Source of the DNA: Coriolopsis trogii
Lineage: Eukaryota; Basidiomycota; Agaricomycetes; Polyporales; Polyporaceae
Direction of reading: 5' to 3'
DNA: 64,000 nucleotides
Assembly: GCA_020543525.1 (NCBI GenBank)
Contig: JAHYIO010000001.1
Coordinates: 2,046,001 to 2,110,000 of the forward strand
The notes under the pieces were generated by a model. That model ran no database searches and was not told the origin of the DNA. It worked only from the letters and a program-made list of their open reading frames with translations. Of the stretch, positions 46,476 to 58,592 are shown piece after piece. The translations under genes were made by a program, and so were the position numbers. Positions within the stretch are counted from its first letter, which is position 1; each line of letters begins with the position of its first letter.

Positions 46476-48226
46476 ATGTTTCCTGTGCTCGCCCTGCTTG
46501 TGTCCTATCTTGTCGCTGGTGCCCTGGCGCTTAGTTCGCCACCGGCTGGGGCAATCACCGTGGGCTCGGGCGGCAAATATGCCACTTTGTCTGCTGCTCT
46601 GAAGGACACATCGAGTCTGGTGAGTCACATTGCCATAGTCGAGCCGCTCTGACACGAGGTCAACTAACGCTGGGGTGCGCTACTAGGTGTACTACATCTA
46701 TCCGGGAACATACACCGACACTGCGATCATCACGAGGAACAACGTTCGTGTGTACGGACAGACCAAAACGGCGAATTCGTACACTGGGAACAGTACGTTC
46801 CTCTTAGACCCCGACGAACCCGAGGGATGACATGTCTCCATCATCGGCAGCTGTGACCATCACGAATAAAATTCCAGCGTCCCAGGTTGGGTCCAACGAC
46901 GCAAGCGGAACGGTGCAAGTACATGCCACCAACGTGTCACTCTACAATCTAAACATCGCGAACACATATGGAAAGGTACGCAGAGCAGGGGGACGATCGC
47001 GCCCGTCATCTACACTCGCGCTATCTTGTTACCGCCGGGCTGATTAAGGTTCTTCGGAATGTCACTGTATGGGTCCTTACTGGCTCTGCTATAGGACGTC
47101 GACCAGGTACGTGTACTGGCACGGGAGCTTCTTTGACTGGGATGACGTTCCGATCGACTTAATTGACCTCCATGGCTTTCTCAGGCTCAGGCGATTGCGC
47201 TCAGTGTGCAGAAGGGACAGTTCGCGGCGTACGGGTGCAAGATCACGGGTGACCAGTGCGTGCTTGAGCTTGTTTGAGACGATGACGGTATCAGACTGAC
47301 TCTACTCTGCACAGGGACACTCTGCTGGCGAATGAGGGCACGTAAGTGATTTTTCAGCGTTGAGCGGGAGCGGTACGCTCACATGCGGTTTCCTCCTCCT
47401 TCTTAGCCAATACTACGCAAATAGTTGGATCGAAGGAGCAGTTGATTTTGTACGTATTTGTCTCGTAAAATCCGGATGGTGCTCATATCCTATTGGAAAA
47501 GATATTTGGCATGAGAGCGTCGTCAGTCCCTTTCGTTGCCACCTTCTCGGACACCGATCATAACTAGTTCCACCATACACAGGATTTGGATCACTCGCTC
47601 AGTCATTAACGTGTGTATCAATTGCCTCTTATTGGTAGGATGCTCACACCTGTCTGTTCAGACCATTGGAAACGGGTTCATCACCGCATCCGGCCGATCA
47701 AGCGACGACGCGTTCTGGTATGTCATCGACAGCTCGACCATTCAGGGCACCGGCAAGACATACCTTGGGCGCCCATGGCGCAACTACGCCCGAGTAGTGT
47801 TCCAGAAGTCCACGCTAGGAAGTAATGTGTGCGTGAATACATTTCCAAAGAACTCACACCAGGTTCTCACACATGAGTCCCACAGTCCTGCAGCTGGATG
47901 GTCTGTATGGAGCTCGAGGTGAGTTCTATTCTGTCGCGCCGATATATGAAGTTTGCCGACAGCGCCCTCATATCTTCCGAATATGCGACACGTCTGGATG
48001 TGCTACAGCTCTCCGCAGTACGTTTTATTACTCCTCAAGACATGGAAGCTGGGACACTGACTGACAAGATACATGCAGGACCGACCATGTGACGTTCGCG
48101 GAATACGGCAACACTGGCGCTGGCGCGTCTGGCACTCGCGCAAGCTTCAGTACGAAGCTGTCTTCGCCGGTGTCTATCAACACCGTACTCAACTCGACGA
48201 GCTGGATCGACCCAGCATTTTTGTAA
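46476..48226 (+). CDS. Secreted pectinesterase, CE8 family (copy 1)
   Basis: Removes methyl esters from plant-wall homogalacturonan. Exons: 46476-46619, 46687-46792, 46851-46975, 47095-47106, 47185-47255, 47315-47341, 47407-47449, 47502-47518, 47583-47610, 47662-47828, 47886-47918, 48009-48017, 48079-48226; 930 nt, 309 aa. A signal peptide is visible (MFPVLALLVSYLVAGALAL). Active-site motifs are intact: Gln in KGQFAAYGCKITGDQDTLLA, Asp in VDFIFG, Arg in YLGRPWRNYARVVF. The exons of 12 nt (DVDQ) and 9 nt (SSPQ joint) are supported because copy 2 has matching exons of identical length. Thirteen exons for 309 residues is extreme. It stands in tandem, same strand, with copy 2 513 bp downstream. 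Confidence 0.9.
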
Positions 48227-48739
48227 CTTGTGTACAAACACAAGCAACGTGCGTCACCCGAGGTCGGCACGCAGAGGGCATGACACTTTCCGGTCACATC
48301 CCATGTTCGGACCTTCATCCGTGGCGGCGCTGTAGTTTGGTATACCTGAAGATATGTTACTTTCGAAGGTTCTTGAAGTCGTCCGCCGAGATTCTACCGT
48401 GCCGGCGCGTGACCCGGTGCACTCCCGCCAGGTGACTTACTGTAGGGAACGTTACAGAACGCGACGTTCAGGGCCTCCACAAGGTACAGTGCGCTCCAGT
48501 GTCGGGCGGACCGCATCCTGCATCACGCTACATTCAACGAACCTGTATTGTTCTATTACCAGCCACTGCTCGACTCTTCCTGGCCAGTGGTTGCCGTCGG
48601 GCTGATGGTGTGCCTCTCTGTGGGCCTCAGCAGACATCACACGTGATGTTTACGGGCCGTGCCACATCTCGGAGAGTCAACGCGAGGCGTCGCTATATAT
48701 GTCGGGCACACGCCGCCGTGTTTGGTGGTGCTAGGTGCG
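48227..48739. other. Spacer between the two pectinesterases
   Basis: 513 bp with the 3' end of copy 1 and the promoter of copy 2 (TATA at 48694). No gene seen. Confidence 0.5.
48694..48700 (+). promoter_or_regulatory. TATA box of pectinesterase 2
   Basis: TATATAT, 40-46 nt before the ATG at 48740. Confidence 0.45.
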
Positions 48740-50388
48740 ATGTTCTTGCGTTTCATTCCACTGTTCTCTTGTCTCCTAGTCGGCTCATTTGCGCTCCATG
48801 CGCCTCCCCACGGCGCGATCACGGTTGGCGGCTCGAGAGGACAGTATGCGAACTTGTCCGCGGCGCTCGCTGATACGTCGAGCTTGGTGGGTTCCCTGCC
48901 TGAGTATACCTGCGTGCGTCATCACTTACGGCTATTGCATCAGATCTACTTCATATATCCCGGTACATATACAGACACGGCGGTCATCGCTCGGCCCAAT
49001 GTTCGAGTCTATGGGCAAACTCTCCTTTTCGACACGTACTTGGGGAACAGTGGGTGTCCTTGGCTCCCCGGTATGCCCGAGACACCACTGACGTGTGCGC
49101 ACCGTGGGAAGCTGTGACCATTACGAACAACATCCCCGCGTCGGTGGCGGGCTCGAACGACAAGAGCGGAACCGTGCAAGTGCATGCGGCCAACGTATCT
49201 TTGTACAACCTTAATATCGCGAACACGTATGGCAAGGTGCGCGTTTTGCCGCAGTGGATCGCGCTCAGGTGTGCTCCGAGCTGGGAGACTGGTTGACCTT
49301 ATTCTCTATACACCGTTGGACCCGACCACAGCCCGTGGAACAGGTTCGGGTACTGATTTGAGTTCAGGGGTGCGAAGTTGTTGAATGGAGTCGGTTACAG
49401 GCTCAGGCTATCGCGCTCAGCGTCCAGGCTGGACAGTTTGGGGGATATGGTCTAAAGATCACTGGAGACCAGTAAGCTTACTTTTTCTGTCGCTTCCCTG
49501 CAGTCCGGGTCATTGATACCTTCTACGTTGACAGGGATACACTATTGGCGAACACTGGAACGTGGGTGGCTTCGGCAATTCCTCCTTTCAGGGAGGCACT
49601 GACAGCTATGGCTCCCGCAGTCAGTTTTATGCGAACAGCTGGATAGAAGGATCAGTGGACTTTGTGAGCTTGCCATCTTTCCTCCGCTCTTGCTCTCGAA
49701 AGTTTGATGCACAAGATCATTTGGCAGATCTTCGGTCAACATGCATCGTGAGCCCGTCGCCTATGTTGGTTGTACAGTCTAGCTTATCCCCTCTGACAGA
49801 ATGTGGATTACCCACTCTGTGATTCATGCAAGTCGTTGCAGCTCTGGCGTCTCGTTGGCTCGCTGATGGCTATGGTACCGTCTTGCAGACCATCCGCGAT
49901 GGCAACATAACTGCCTCCGGACGCGAGAGCGATGACTCTTTCTGGTATGTGATCGACAAGTCGATCATCCAAGGCAACGGCACCGCGACGTACCTGGGCC
50001 GGCCATGGGGTGCGTATGCTCGGGTTGTGTACCAGCACTGCTGGCTCGGCAGTGGCGTCCCGGCAGTAGGGTGGATGCCGTGGCACCCAGGGTGAGCGTT
50101 CGAACGGCACTTCTTGAGCACGGTGCGAATTCTGAAACATGCACAACTGATCGGACTCGCTGTTTACAGCGACGAGCGGTGAGCATTTTCGACACCAACT
50201 CTGCATTTTTGCATGCTGCAAACTCACGCGCTGTTCGCAGAACGGACCACGTCTTGTTCGGCGAGTTCGGGAACACCGGGCCCGGTTCGTTCGGCCAGCG
50301 GGCTAACTTCAGCACTCGCCTCAGCGTGCCGGTGTCTATCCACACTGTGCTTAACTCCACGGAGTGGGTTGACCCTCGCTTCTTGTGA
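48740..50388 (+). CDS. Secreted pectinesterase, CE8 family (copy 2)
   Basis: Tandem paralogue of the gene at 46476. Exons: 48740-48886, 48944-49049, 49112-49236, 49332-49343, 49401-49471, 49535-49561, 49621-49663, 49728-49747, 49800-49827, 49889-50091, 50170-50178, 50241-50388; 939 nt, 312 aa. The signal peptide is MFLRFIPLFSCLLVGSFAL. Motifs: AGQFGGYGLKITGDQDTLLA, VDFIFGQHAS, YLGRPWGAYARVVY, so catalytic Gln, Asp and Arg are present. Eight exons have the same length as in copy 1, including the 12 nt (PVEQ) and 9 nt microexons. Two differences: copy 2 lacks the intron that splits copy 1 between 47828 and 47886, and its intron 49828-49888 begins GCAAGT, a GC-AG intron, where copy 1 has GTGTGT. 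Confidence 0.9.
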
Positions 50389-51813
50389 TCGGTGTCTTGC
50401 CCAGACGGCTGTTGGGGCAGGGTTAGTTGCCGGCGCCATCAATTCTAGAGAGGTGGAGCAGGGCAACTCACCCCGGGAGATCCGGATACCTTTTTGGTAC
50501 TTGTGTACGAGACGCCTGTCACATGTTGACTACGAACCGATTAGGTCAGCCCCAGGGTTCCGAACATTGAAGATGAAGTCATACGTGGTGTGACACGTGC
50601 TGAGATCGTGACCGATGCTTATACCTTCGTGTACAGATCAGAAGCCATCGAACTCTGCGCCGGGGTTTCTTTGGGTGCCTTGGCCGTCGTGAGCGCTACA
50701 CCTGTGTCGGCGGAGGTCAGATAGTAACTAACTTTGCGTATGGTGTTCCCGGACTCGGGTATATCGGATGTTCTAAGAAAAGAACGGCTCATGCTTCAGA
50801 GAACGAACAAGGCTTAAGGGTTCTTGAGCGAAACGCGATTTCCTCTACGGCTTTGGTGCGGCCTGTTTGGCATAACACGAACCAGATGGTTCTCCACGTC
50901 CTCCGCATGGCTAACCGTGATCTCGGCGACCACTCGAAACTCCGTTTATGGCACGCGAGCGATGCAATATCGAGGTTCTGAGGATAGATCAAGGCGACCC
51001 TTGTGACTTCTCACAACGATGTGCAGCTCTCTGCCACCATTCTGCATGCAGAAGTGACGAGAAGAGTGAGTTTGTGATAGAGGCCTCGGCCCTCCGCGTA
51101 TCTTAGGGTCGTGTTACTAAGACCAGGACGGTCTCTACCCTCCACGTACCGAAGACCCCAAATGTGCCAGGATCAGGCCACCACATGCGTTTACATGGAG
51201 GCGTTGGCCAGTGTGCATGCTGCCCACGAATGGTGGTTGGCTGCGTAGGCAAGTCCGGGCCGGCAGGGTTGACGAACTTGAACCACTTGGACACTTGATA
51301 GCAACGACGGCGTGCCCTGGCGGATTTTAGTCCGGAACCGTCGCACGGAGCCAAGGCCCAGGGGAGTGGACGGAGCTTAGGAGGGTTAACTGCGGTCAGA
51401 GCTTCTCTCCGAGACCCTCGATCGTCGCCTGGTGGAAGCTCCAAACAGGATCGGATCGGACAGGCAGCCAACGAGGAGTCCATCCAGAGTCTAGATCGCG
51501 ACTCCGGCGGCGGGGCGGTCATCGTGTACGAGACGTCCCTGTCACCCGTCGCGGGGAAGCGCGGAGATCTTCAATCTGATGCTCAAAGCGGGACGCATGA
51601 GCTTGGCCCAGACGCTCCAAACGCTCGGCCTCAACGGCCTCAGTGCCCGATCAATCTCTACCAATCTCCTACTCGCCGAGCGACAGCTGATCGGCAGCGC
51701 AATCATGGACAATCTACGTTAAGACGCCGAGATCTCGCCGCGTCAATAGAAATCAACAGCGTACAATATGACCAACAACTTCGCAGATACGGTAAGTTTC
51801 GACACCATCACAC
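50389..51813. other. Intergenic (1.4 kb) between pectinesterase 2 and VTA1
   Basis: Convergent gene ends with no supported gene between them. Open frames near 51100-51740 have a composition unlike real proteins and no recognisable domain. I saw no transposon hallmark. Confidence 0.5.
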
Positions 51814-53321
51814 TTATCCACCCAGCATGCGCAACGCCGCCCTCAGCTCCTTCACCGCTTGCTCTGCGTCCTCGTAGTCCAGCGCAGAAATAGCGAACCT
51901 ACAGTGCTTCTGTGCCCGTGCAATAATTTGTGGTGTCAGCTCCGCGGGCCTCGTTGTCACCGTCGACGTCGCTGCGCCTACACCGGGGCTGGATACAGGT
52001 GGCACGCTATGTACGTGTGCGTGTGGACTAGAGGGAGTTGGCCCCATCGACGGCGGTTGTATGTGGCGCGTGTTGGGGTATCCAGACATCTGTGGCGCAG
52101 GAGCAAATGAATACGTGGAAGAGGAGTCGAGGGGTGGTGCGGATGGTTGTGCCGGCATCCCAAATGTTCCTACTACGCTAACGGAGAACGGATCCTGCTC
52201 CGGACCACCCAGCCCTAAGGCACTCGGGGTCATAAGCCCACCCACCACAGACGGAGAAAAATGGACCGATTTGGCCGCAGATGTGGGCGGGGTCGTATCG
52301 GCATCCATGTCTTCGTCAGTCTTGCCCTCAACGTCCTCGCTCACAAACGCTGTGCGCGATCTGCCTCCGCTCCCCAATGGACTTTGGGAGGATGCACTAG
52401 TAGGGGACGTGGAGTGATCCAACACAAAGCCAGGAGTTCCAGGGGTAGCCGCTGTGCTCCAGCTGCCCGGGCTCTGAGGAGGTTGGGGTGGTGCCAGTCC
52501 GTCTGGAAGTGGGGCGCCCAGGTCGGCCCCCTCCAGAGACGTAAACCGCGTCAGGTTTGGTGGAGGTGGTGTAGAGCGCGTAATCGAGGGAGGTGATTCT
52601 TTAGGAGGGAGACCGGTAGAAGTCGAAGGCGGTGTCGTGGGCGGTGGTACAACGTTGAGGTCGGGCAGAGTGGGTGCTGGAGGAGACTCGGGAGCTGCGG
52701 AGCCAGGAGGACCAGGGATGGGTTTGCGTCCCTCGCGCAGAGCCTTTGCAATATCCGCTGCTTTCCACTTGGCATACTTGATCTTCTCTTCGATTGACGG
52801 GAGGTCTGTAGCGACCTTCTCAGAGTCAAAGAGCCGGAGGAGTTCAAGGAAGTTTGAAGCAGCGACAAACTTCCTCGCAGTATTCCTATGTGCAGAGACA
52901 TGCGTCTGAACAGGTCTCACAGCAAAAGGAAAGGCACATACTTTGTAATGTTGCCACTCCTGTCCTCATTATCCGCCCCAGCAAACACACGGAGAGCGAA
53001 GTTCTCGATGTACGCAGCACTCGCAGGCTCGTCATGTACAGCGTCATTGGCTCCAATGTCGTTCTTCATCTTTTCCAGGAGTCCCAAAAGGTCGAAAAGG
53101 AAGTGCCTCGCGGCTGACTCTCTCACTTTGAGAGCAATACCCTGCTGCGCGGCATAGTATGCACCTGGTGGAAGACGGTCAGACCTGTATCCCCATAAAT
53201 AGGCCGCGAACGTACACCAGTAGGAGATGACGGGTTCATTCTTCGCGAGCTCATCTGCGCGCTGAAGATAGGGCGTGATTGACTTGAGTTCTGGTGGAAT
53301 AGGCGGAAGAGAGAGGACCAT
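51814..53321 (-). CDS. VTA1: ESCRT-III/Vps4 cofactor VTA1 (LIP5)
   Basis: Binds and activates the AAA-ATPase Vps4 in multivesicular-body sorting. Exons (minus): 53321-53216, 53164-52942, 52885-51814; 1401 nt, 466 aa. The N-terminal tandem MIT-like helices are clear: LKSITPYLQRADELAKNEPV, ISYWCAYYAAQQGIALKV, HLF-type helices, then AYIENFALRVFAGADNEDR and FVAASNFLELLRLFDSEKV. The Pro/Ser-rich linker (about residues 190-420) is long. The C-terminal VSL dimerisation helices are IIARAQKHCRFAISALDYED and AEQAVKELRAALRMLGG. The first intron (51 nt, 53165-53215) has no in-frame stop, and its removal is what restores the family sequence ISYWCAYYA. Divergent from the SDR gene at 53597. Confidence 0.92.
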
Positions 53322-53596
53322 GGTCGAGACGCGAAGACAATCGGGAATCGAGATCAGCCGTGGCGGCGACGCGTATACAGTACAGACGCCCGTGATGTCA
53401 CTGCATCGCCACATACGGAAGGTGTCCTTCCTAGTATGGCAAGAACGCGTTCCCGCTGGCTCACTGATTACTACTGGACGCGCAGGTGGCTCTTCTTGCT
53501 CTCTGACCCCAGTCTGACCACGTCCATGACGCCTACGCTTGCAGCCCTGACGTCACTTCGTCCACCCTCCCAGTATATCTCTCCCTCGTCGCTGCC

Positions 53597-54803
53597 ATGC
53601 GCGCGCACGACTTGACCATGGCACCAAACGTCCCCGAGCAGTACAAGAAAGGCTGGAAGCCCCCCTTCCAGGAGCAGGAAGCCGCTCCGGGTCAGCAGCG
53701 CAAGCTGGATCCTCCTCCAATTGACGATATTACTGCAGATGGAAAGCCATACAAGGCCTCCGGAAAGCTGGAGGGCAGGAAAGCTCTCATTACTGGCGCA
53801 GACAGTGGCATTGGACGAAGCGTCGCCGTTCTCTTCGGTGAGATATGCAGTGTGTATGCGCTCAAGAATCGAGATACTGAACTCTGGCATCAGCATTGGA
53901 GGGGGCAGACTTGACTCTCACGTACCTCCCGAGCGAGAAGAACGATGTGAAGGACATGGTCGATATCGTCAATAAGAAGACCAACAACTCCCGCAAAATC
54001 TTGACTTTGGAGTACGATCTTCGCAAGGAGGAGGCGTGCAAGGAGCTCGTCAAGAAGCACCTCGACTTCCACGGAAAACTCGACGCTATGTAGGTGGCTC
54101 CCTGTCTATGACTGTTGCGGTCATTTCAACTGTGTCACATCTACAGAGTGCTCAACCACGGCACCCAAAAGGCAAACAAGTCTCTGCCTTCGCTGCCCAC
54201 AGAGCAATGGCACGAGGTCTTCGATACCAACATTCACTCTTTCTTCTACATTTGCAAGGTATGCTCTGCTTGAACCTTTTGTTGCAATACTTGATGTGCA
54301 TACGGGTTCGTAGGCCGCTATTCCACATCTGGAGGAAGGCTCGACTATCACCTTCAATGCCTCCATCAACATGGCTGTTGGACATCCTGAGCTCATTGAC
54401 TACACCGCTACCAAAGGCGCCATGATTGGCTTCATGCGTGCGCTGAGCAATCAGATCGTTGGCGAAAAGGGTATCCGTTGCAACGCTGTTGCTCCTGGGC
54501 CCATCTGGACGCCTCTTATGTATGTTCAAGTATCATATCTTGGCCCTTCGATGCTAGCTTGTTGACTATTCTTCTGCAGCCCTGCAACCATGTCGAAGGA
54601 GTCGATCGAGAAGTTCGGAACGTCAGTCCCCATGGGACGGGCGGGACAGCCAATTGAGGTCGCAACGGCTTTCGTGTACCTGACATCGCCGGATTCAAGT
54701 TACATCAGGTAAGTTCAATACTTGCGTCACTCTAATCTGGTTACTGATCTGAGTGCTTAGCGGCCAAATTATTCATGTCAATGGAGGTGTTGTTATCGAG
54801 TAG
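53597..54803 (+). CDS. Classical-type SDR oxidoreductase (glucose-dehydrogenase-like/YghA-like)
   Basis: NAD(P)-dependent oxidoreductase, substrate unknown. Exons: 53597-53837, 53894-54089, 54147-54258, 54314-54519, 54580-54708, 54761-54803; 927 nt, 308 aa. A 50-residue N-terminal extension with KPPFQEQEAAPGQQ is typical of this subfamily, which is related to bacterial stress SDRs. The cofactor loop is ITGADSGIGRSVA. The NNAG-equivalent reads LNHGTQ. Catalytic Ser lies in FNASINM, and Tyr-x3-Lys in DYTATKGAMIG. The end is GQIIHVNGGVVIE, typical for the family. An alternative start at 53618 (MAPNVPEQY) is equally possible. Shares a 275 bp promoter region with VTA1. Confidence 0.9.
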
Positions 54804-54914
54804 ACGGTGTTGAAGGGATCGTGCGGAAATCAAATTGTATCTGTACCAGTGTAACATTACAATGCAGCTTGCTGCCCGTCGTGTATCGTTACATAGCCCG
54901 CTAGTACGAGGATC

Positions 54915-57891
54915 TCAGACATACGCCAAACCAGCTTGTTGGCAATCCCTCAGACGTTCTTCGAGAGCGGCAATACGTCCCTGGACACTAGCTCCATCCG
55001 ACTTTGCTTGCGTATGTAAAAGGTGCGTGGGTCGTTGGGGTCTACCTCCAGCTGCGCGGGATGGCGTCTCTGATGCAGATCGTCCAAATGTGGGTCGAGA
55101 ACTTGAGGGGTCTTCGCAGGCGGCAGTGACGGTCAAGCGAGTAGGTGAAGTCAGGGTTGTACGACGAGCACTCGAGGAAGGTCCGCCGTCACAGGCTGGG
55201 GGAGCGTTGGGTTGCACAGGAGCAAATTGGGACATGCGAAGCGCTTCCAGTGCAGACACAGACGCGGGAATTTCGGCCATGTGAGAAGTGCTTGGAGGCA
55301 GTGGCAACTGACGAGAACGCTGTAGCTCCGACCGGCTCTTCGGGACAATCCCTACGACCAAGGTGCTTTGAGAGCCGGTGGAAGAGAACAAAACGTCCGA
55401 GGCCACAGCAGCCCCCAGTCGCGGGGTGGCACCGTCGTTTTCGTCCTCGTAGTCAACTGCGGCCCCAATGTGATCCATCTCCAGAATATCCGCTCGCGCA
55501 TCAGAGCCCGCCCTCTCGCGGACGTGGTAGACGATACCGGACGTCGGTGGAGTAGAACCGGGAAATGTAGCACGATCTGTGGACAGGCGGGAGGACCGTT
55601 CTCTTGAGACTGTAGATCCTATCTGGATGGTGTGCGCCATACGAGGACCACGAGGCACATTGCACACAAGATCATGCGTCGCGCTCATAACATGCTGAGC
55701 CCTGACTGGACTGTCGGTTGTTCGAGAGGTACATATTTGTCGAGTCGAAGGATCCGGATCTGTGGATGGGTTGGATACGTACGCCTCATCGTCGGTTCGT
55801 GCTTCGACCAGGCATCTTCTTCCTCCCGAGACGTTTGTTTCCTTTACGTCCATATCCCCTTCGCTGGCATACTCGAGGCGACAATCCGGGGAGTCGGGGA
55901 AGCGGCCCCTGTCGATTTGAGCGGTACCGACTACGAAGTCGACCTCTTCATCTGAACCAGCCTCGTCGTCCAGCTCGAGATTGCCCAGATCCTCCAGGGA
56001 TGATTCCGACGAGTGAGAAGACGACGCCGCGGAGCACATGCTGGAGCCTGACTGGGAAGTAGATGCAATCGCGCTCTCGTCGTCCTCCGTACGGATCGAT
56101 GTCAACGAGCGCTGTGGGAGCTTGTCAGATGTCGCCAAATGGCAGAGGGGCGTGTCGAGGGCTATCCGGCTAGATTGGCCTGTCGACAGAGCTTCTTGCT
56201 GATGTCGACGAGAGGTTGAAGGATGCGGCGCACCTAGGGAGGGAACAAAGTCGATACTGGAAGGCATACCGTCGATGGATGTCAACGTTGAGCACCGCGT
56301 ATCATTACCATGAGAGGCCGTAGCGCAACGCAAGGAAGAACCCTGTTCTGACGCATTGTCATATGGAATGAGACGAGTATATGCGCCGTCAGGAGACAGA
56401 AGGGGCTCGCTAGGTGTTGGGTCCAGAGAAAGGAAGTTGACGATACGGACGGGGAGGGTCACATGCACATCCGATGTGAGTGCTCCTGCGCTGGCGGTGA
56501 CGCGGATGAAGTATTCGACTTCCAGGAGTCGCGAACGCGGGATCGACAAAGCATCCGCCTGATACACAAATAAAAACTACATTAGCAGGTATTAGGCTTG
56601 CGGACCCTACAGACGTACCGGAATCAAGATCCAGTTAGAAAACTGCGCTTCGCGGTCGGCTGGAACACCAGTCCACCATCCCTCAGCACTTGCATGACCT
56701 TTTGCGACATGATGGCCCCGCTCCAAGACGGTCTCCGCAACCGCTCTGTGAGTAGTGGCTGTCTGGCAGGCATCGGGATCCACAGAGGCACGATTTCCTG
56801 GGTCGAGATGGGGCCGTGGTTTGAACAAAGTTATCGTTCGGACAAGAGTCAGAGAAACCGTCTTCACGGTTTTCTGCGTCTCGTTCGCGATCCAGATACG
56901 GACGAAGCACCGCTGGCCGGCTACCCAAGTCATGCGGTGGAGCATTGCCGTCAGCTTGACCTTGCTACCGCCGCCGATAACGGAGAGACTCTTGGCAGTT
57001 GAGGCCTGAATAGGTCGAGGTGCGCTCGCGAGGACGATGGACGGATTGAGGCGCGGCCAAACCTGACAATTTCGATAAAAATGGGCAATCGAACGCTTTC
57101 CGGTTGCCGAATCTTTGACTTTGACCGAGCTGCAGGACTTGTAAGTCGCATGTAATTCATGAAACCACGCAGGCCACTCACATCATGGCGATATACCGTA
57201 TTGCAACCCCATCGGGAAGGTCTACCGAGCCCTTTGCAGAGCCGCACGGCTCATCGATAGGGAGGTGCATAGCGAATGGTAGAACATGTACACCCTCCAT
57301 TGCCCGAGAAAACCCCTCGGTGTCCGGGGGAGAATCGTAGACACCTGTGTAGGCGTCGGTGATAGCGGATAGCGGGCGTGCACGTTGGTAAAAGGTATGT
57401 CGGTTGTTCTCCCCGGGAATGCATTCGAACCCGATGACGCGCACTTTGCCTTCCGCGAGAAGTACGGGAGCTTCCTTCTTGTGTCTTTTGCGAACGCGCA
57501 GCTTGATATTCCCGCGCATATAGCCACCCTCCACAATGCAGTCGCTTTCCAGCATGATGTCAACTTCTACGCGCGCGCGGGGTTTGGCTTGCTCCAGGGA
57601 TACGGCGTGCGCCTGCCTTGTATGTTTGTCCATGGCGGATGTGTGCAACGACAAGACCGTGGCACCCGGCTTGAGTCGGGAGTTATGGTTGCCGAGAAGA
57701 GACTTGAGCTCTGCGGCATTGCGTGAAGACGAGACGCCGAAGTTGAGGAGGGAATCGTGTCGACTGAAGCCACTGTCATTGGTGAGCAACTCTGATCGAG
57801 TGTGCGTCGAAGCCGCCTCGTTTATGGAAGGCTGCAGACCTCTTCGGCGACCTTGAGCAAACGCAGAGCGACGTTGGCTGCTGGGATCCAT
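54915..57891 (-). CDS. Arrestin-domain (alpha-arrestin-like) trafficking adaptor
   Basis: Likely adaptor of the alpha-arrestin group that recruits ubiquitin ligase to membrane transporters (inference from the fold). Exons (minus): 57891-57182, 57129-56619, 56558-54915; 2865 nt, 954 aa. The arrestin N domain spans about 95-245 (DCIVEGGYMRGNIKLRVRKR, VRVIGFECIPGENNRHTFYQ, LPFAMHLPIDEPCGSAKGSV). The arrestin C domain spans about 250-440 (GSKVKLTAMLHRMTWVAGQ, RIWIANETQKTVKTVSLTLV, LLEVEYFIRVTASAGAL, DVHVTLPVRIVNFLSL). A long Ser/Asp-rich disordered C-terminus follows and ends in a short coiled coil (IAALEERLRDCQQAGLAY). I did not find a clear PPxY motif, so coupling to a Rsp5-type ligase is not shown. 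Confidence 0.87.
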
Positions 57892-58592
57892 GCAGGATGC
57901 ACTAGATGGCTCACCTTGATACCGAGGTCAACGATCCAGGAAGTTCGCAAGATGGAACATTTATAGCACGTACCCGTAAGGCCCCTCGCCACTTCTACCC
58001 CCAAACCGATAGAGATAGTCATCACCCGCAACAATGTAGATGAAAAGCACGACGCACGTTGTTGAGGACGTTGAAAGTCAACGGCCCTACGGCAATGCGG
58101 CTGACTTGAAGACCGTCACGATCGGGTCTGAGTTGAAGCCCGCAGTGGCGAACATAGAGGAAAGCTAACTATTAGCATTGGTATAGCAGAAATTCTATAA
58201 CGTAGCATTAACGGGCGCGAGAAATCACTTGCACCGTGTTTGAGTAGGCCAGACACTCGCATACTAAACGCAAAATCTACTTAGTGGCATAACAAGCGCT
58301 GTAAGATAGTCGCGGCTATACCTTGCGTCAGACCGTATACTGCACAGCAGCGGCAGCGTATTCATGACACAAATTTTCTTTCATGAAGAAAACAAGCCGA
58401 AGAGATGAGGACTGCCCTCATGTAAGAAAGGAGCAGTAAGATGCAATGACGGCCGATGGTGTGTCGCGACAGACGCTCGCGGTGGCAGTACTGAAGAGTG
58501 GCGACTATATTAGGCAGGTGACGTAGAAGAGTACTAATGCGTCATATGTACGCGGCTGGGCTGCTCGGAACAGCGGTAAATACATGATTTCC
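57892..58592. other. Intergenic
   Basis: 701 bp, no gene recognised; A+T content is visibly higher than in the neighbours around 58140-58450. Confidence 0.5.

Noticed and set aside
50389..51813. Open frames of 100-140 codons between pectinesterase 2 and VTA1
   Set aside because: No domain, no consistent splice structure, and composition is like that of random G+C-rich DNA read in shadow frames.
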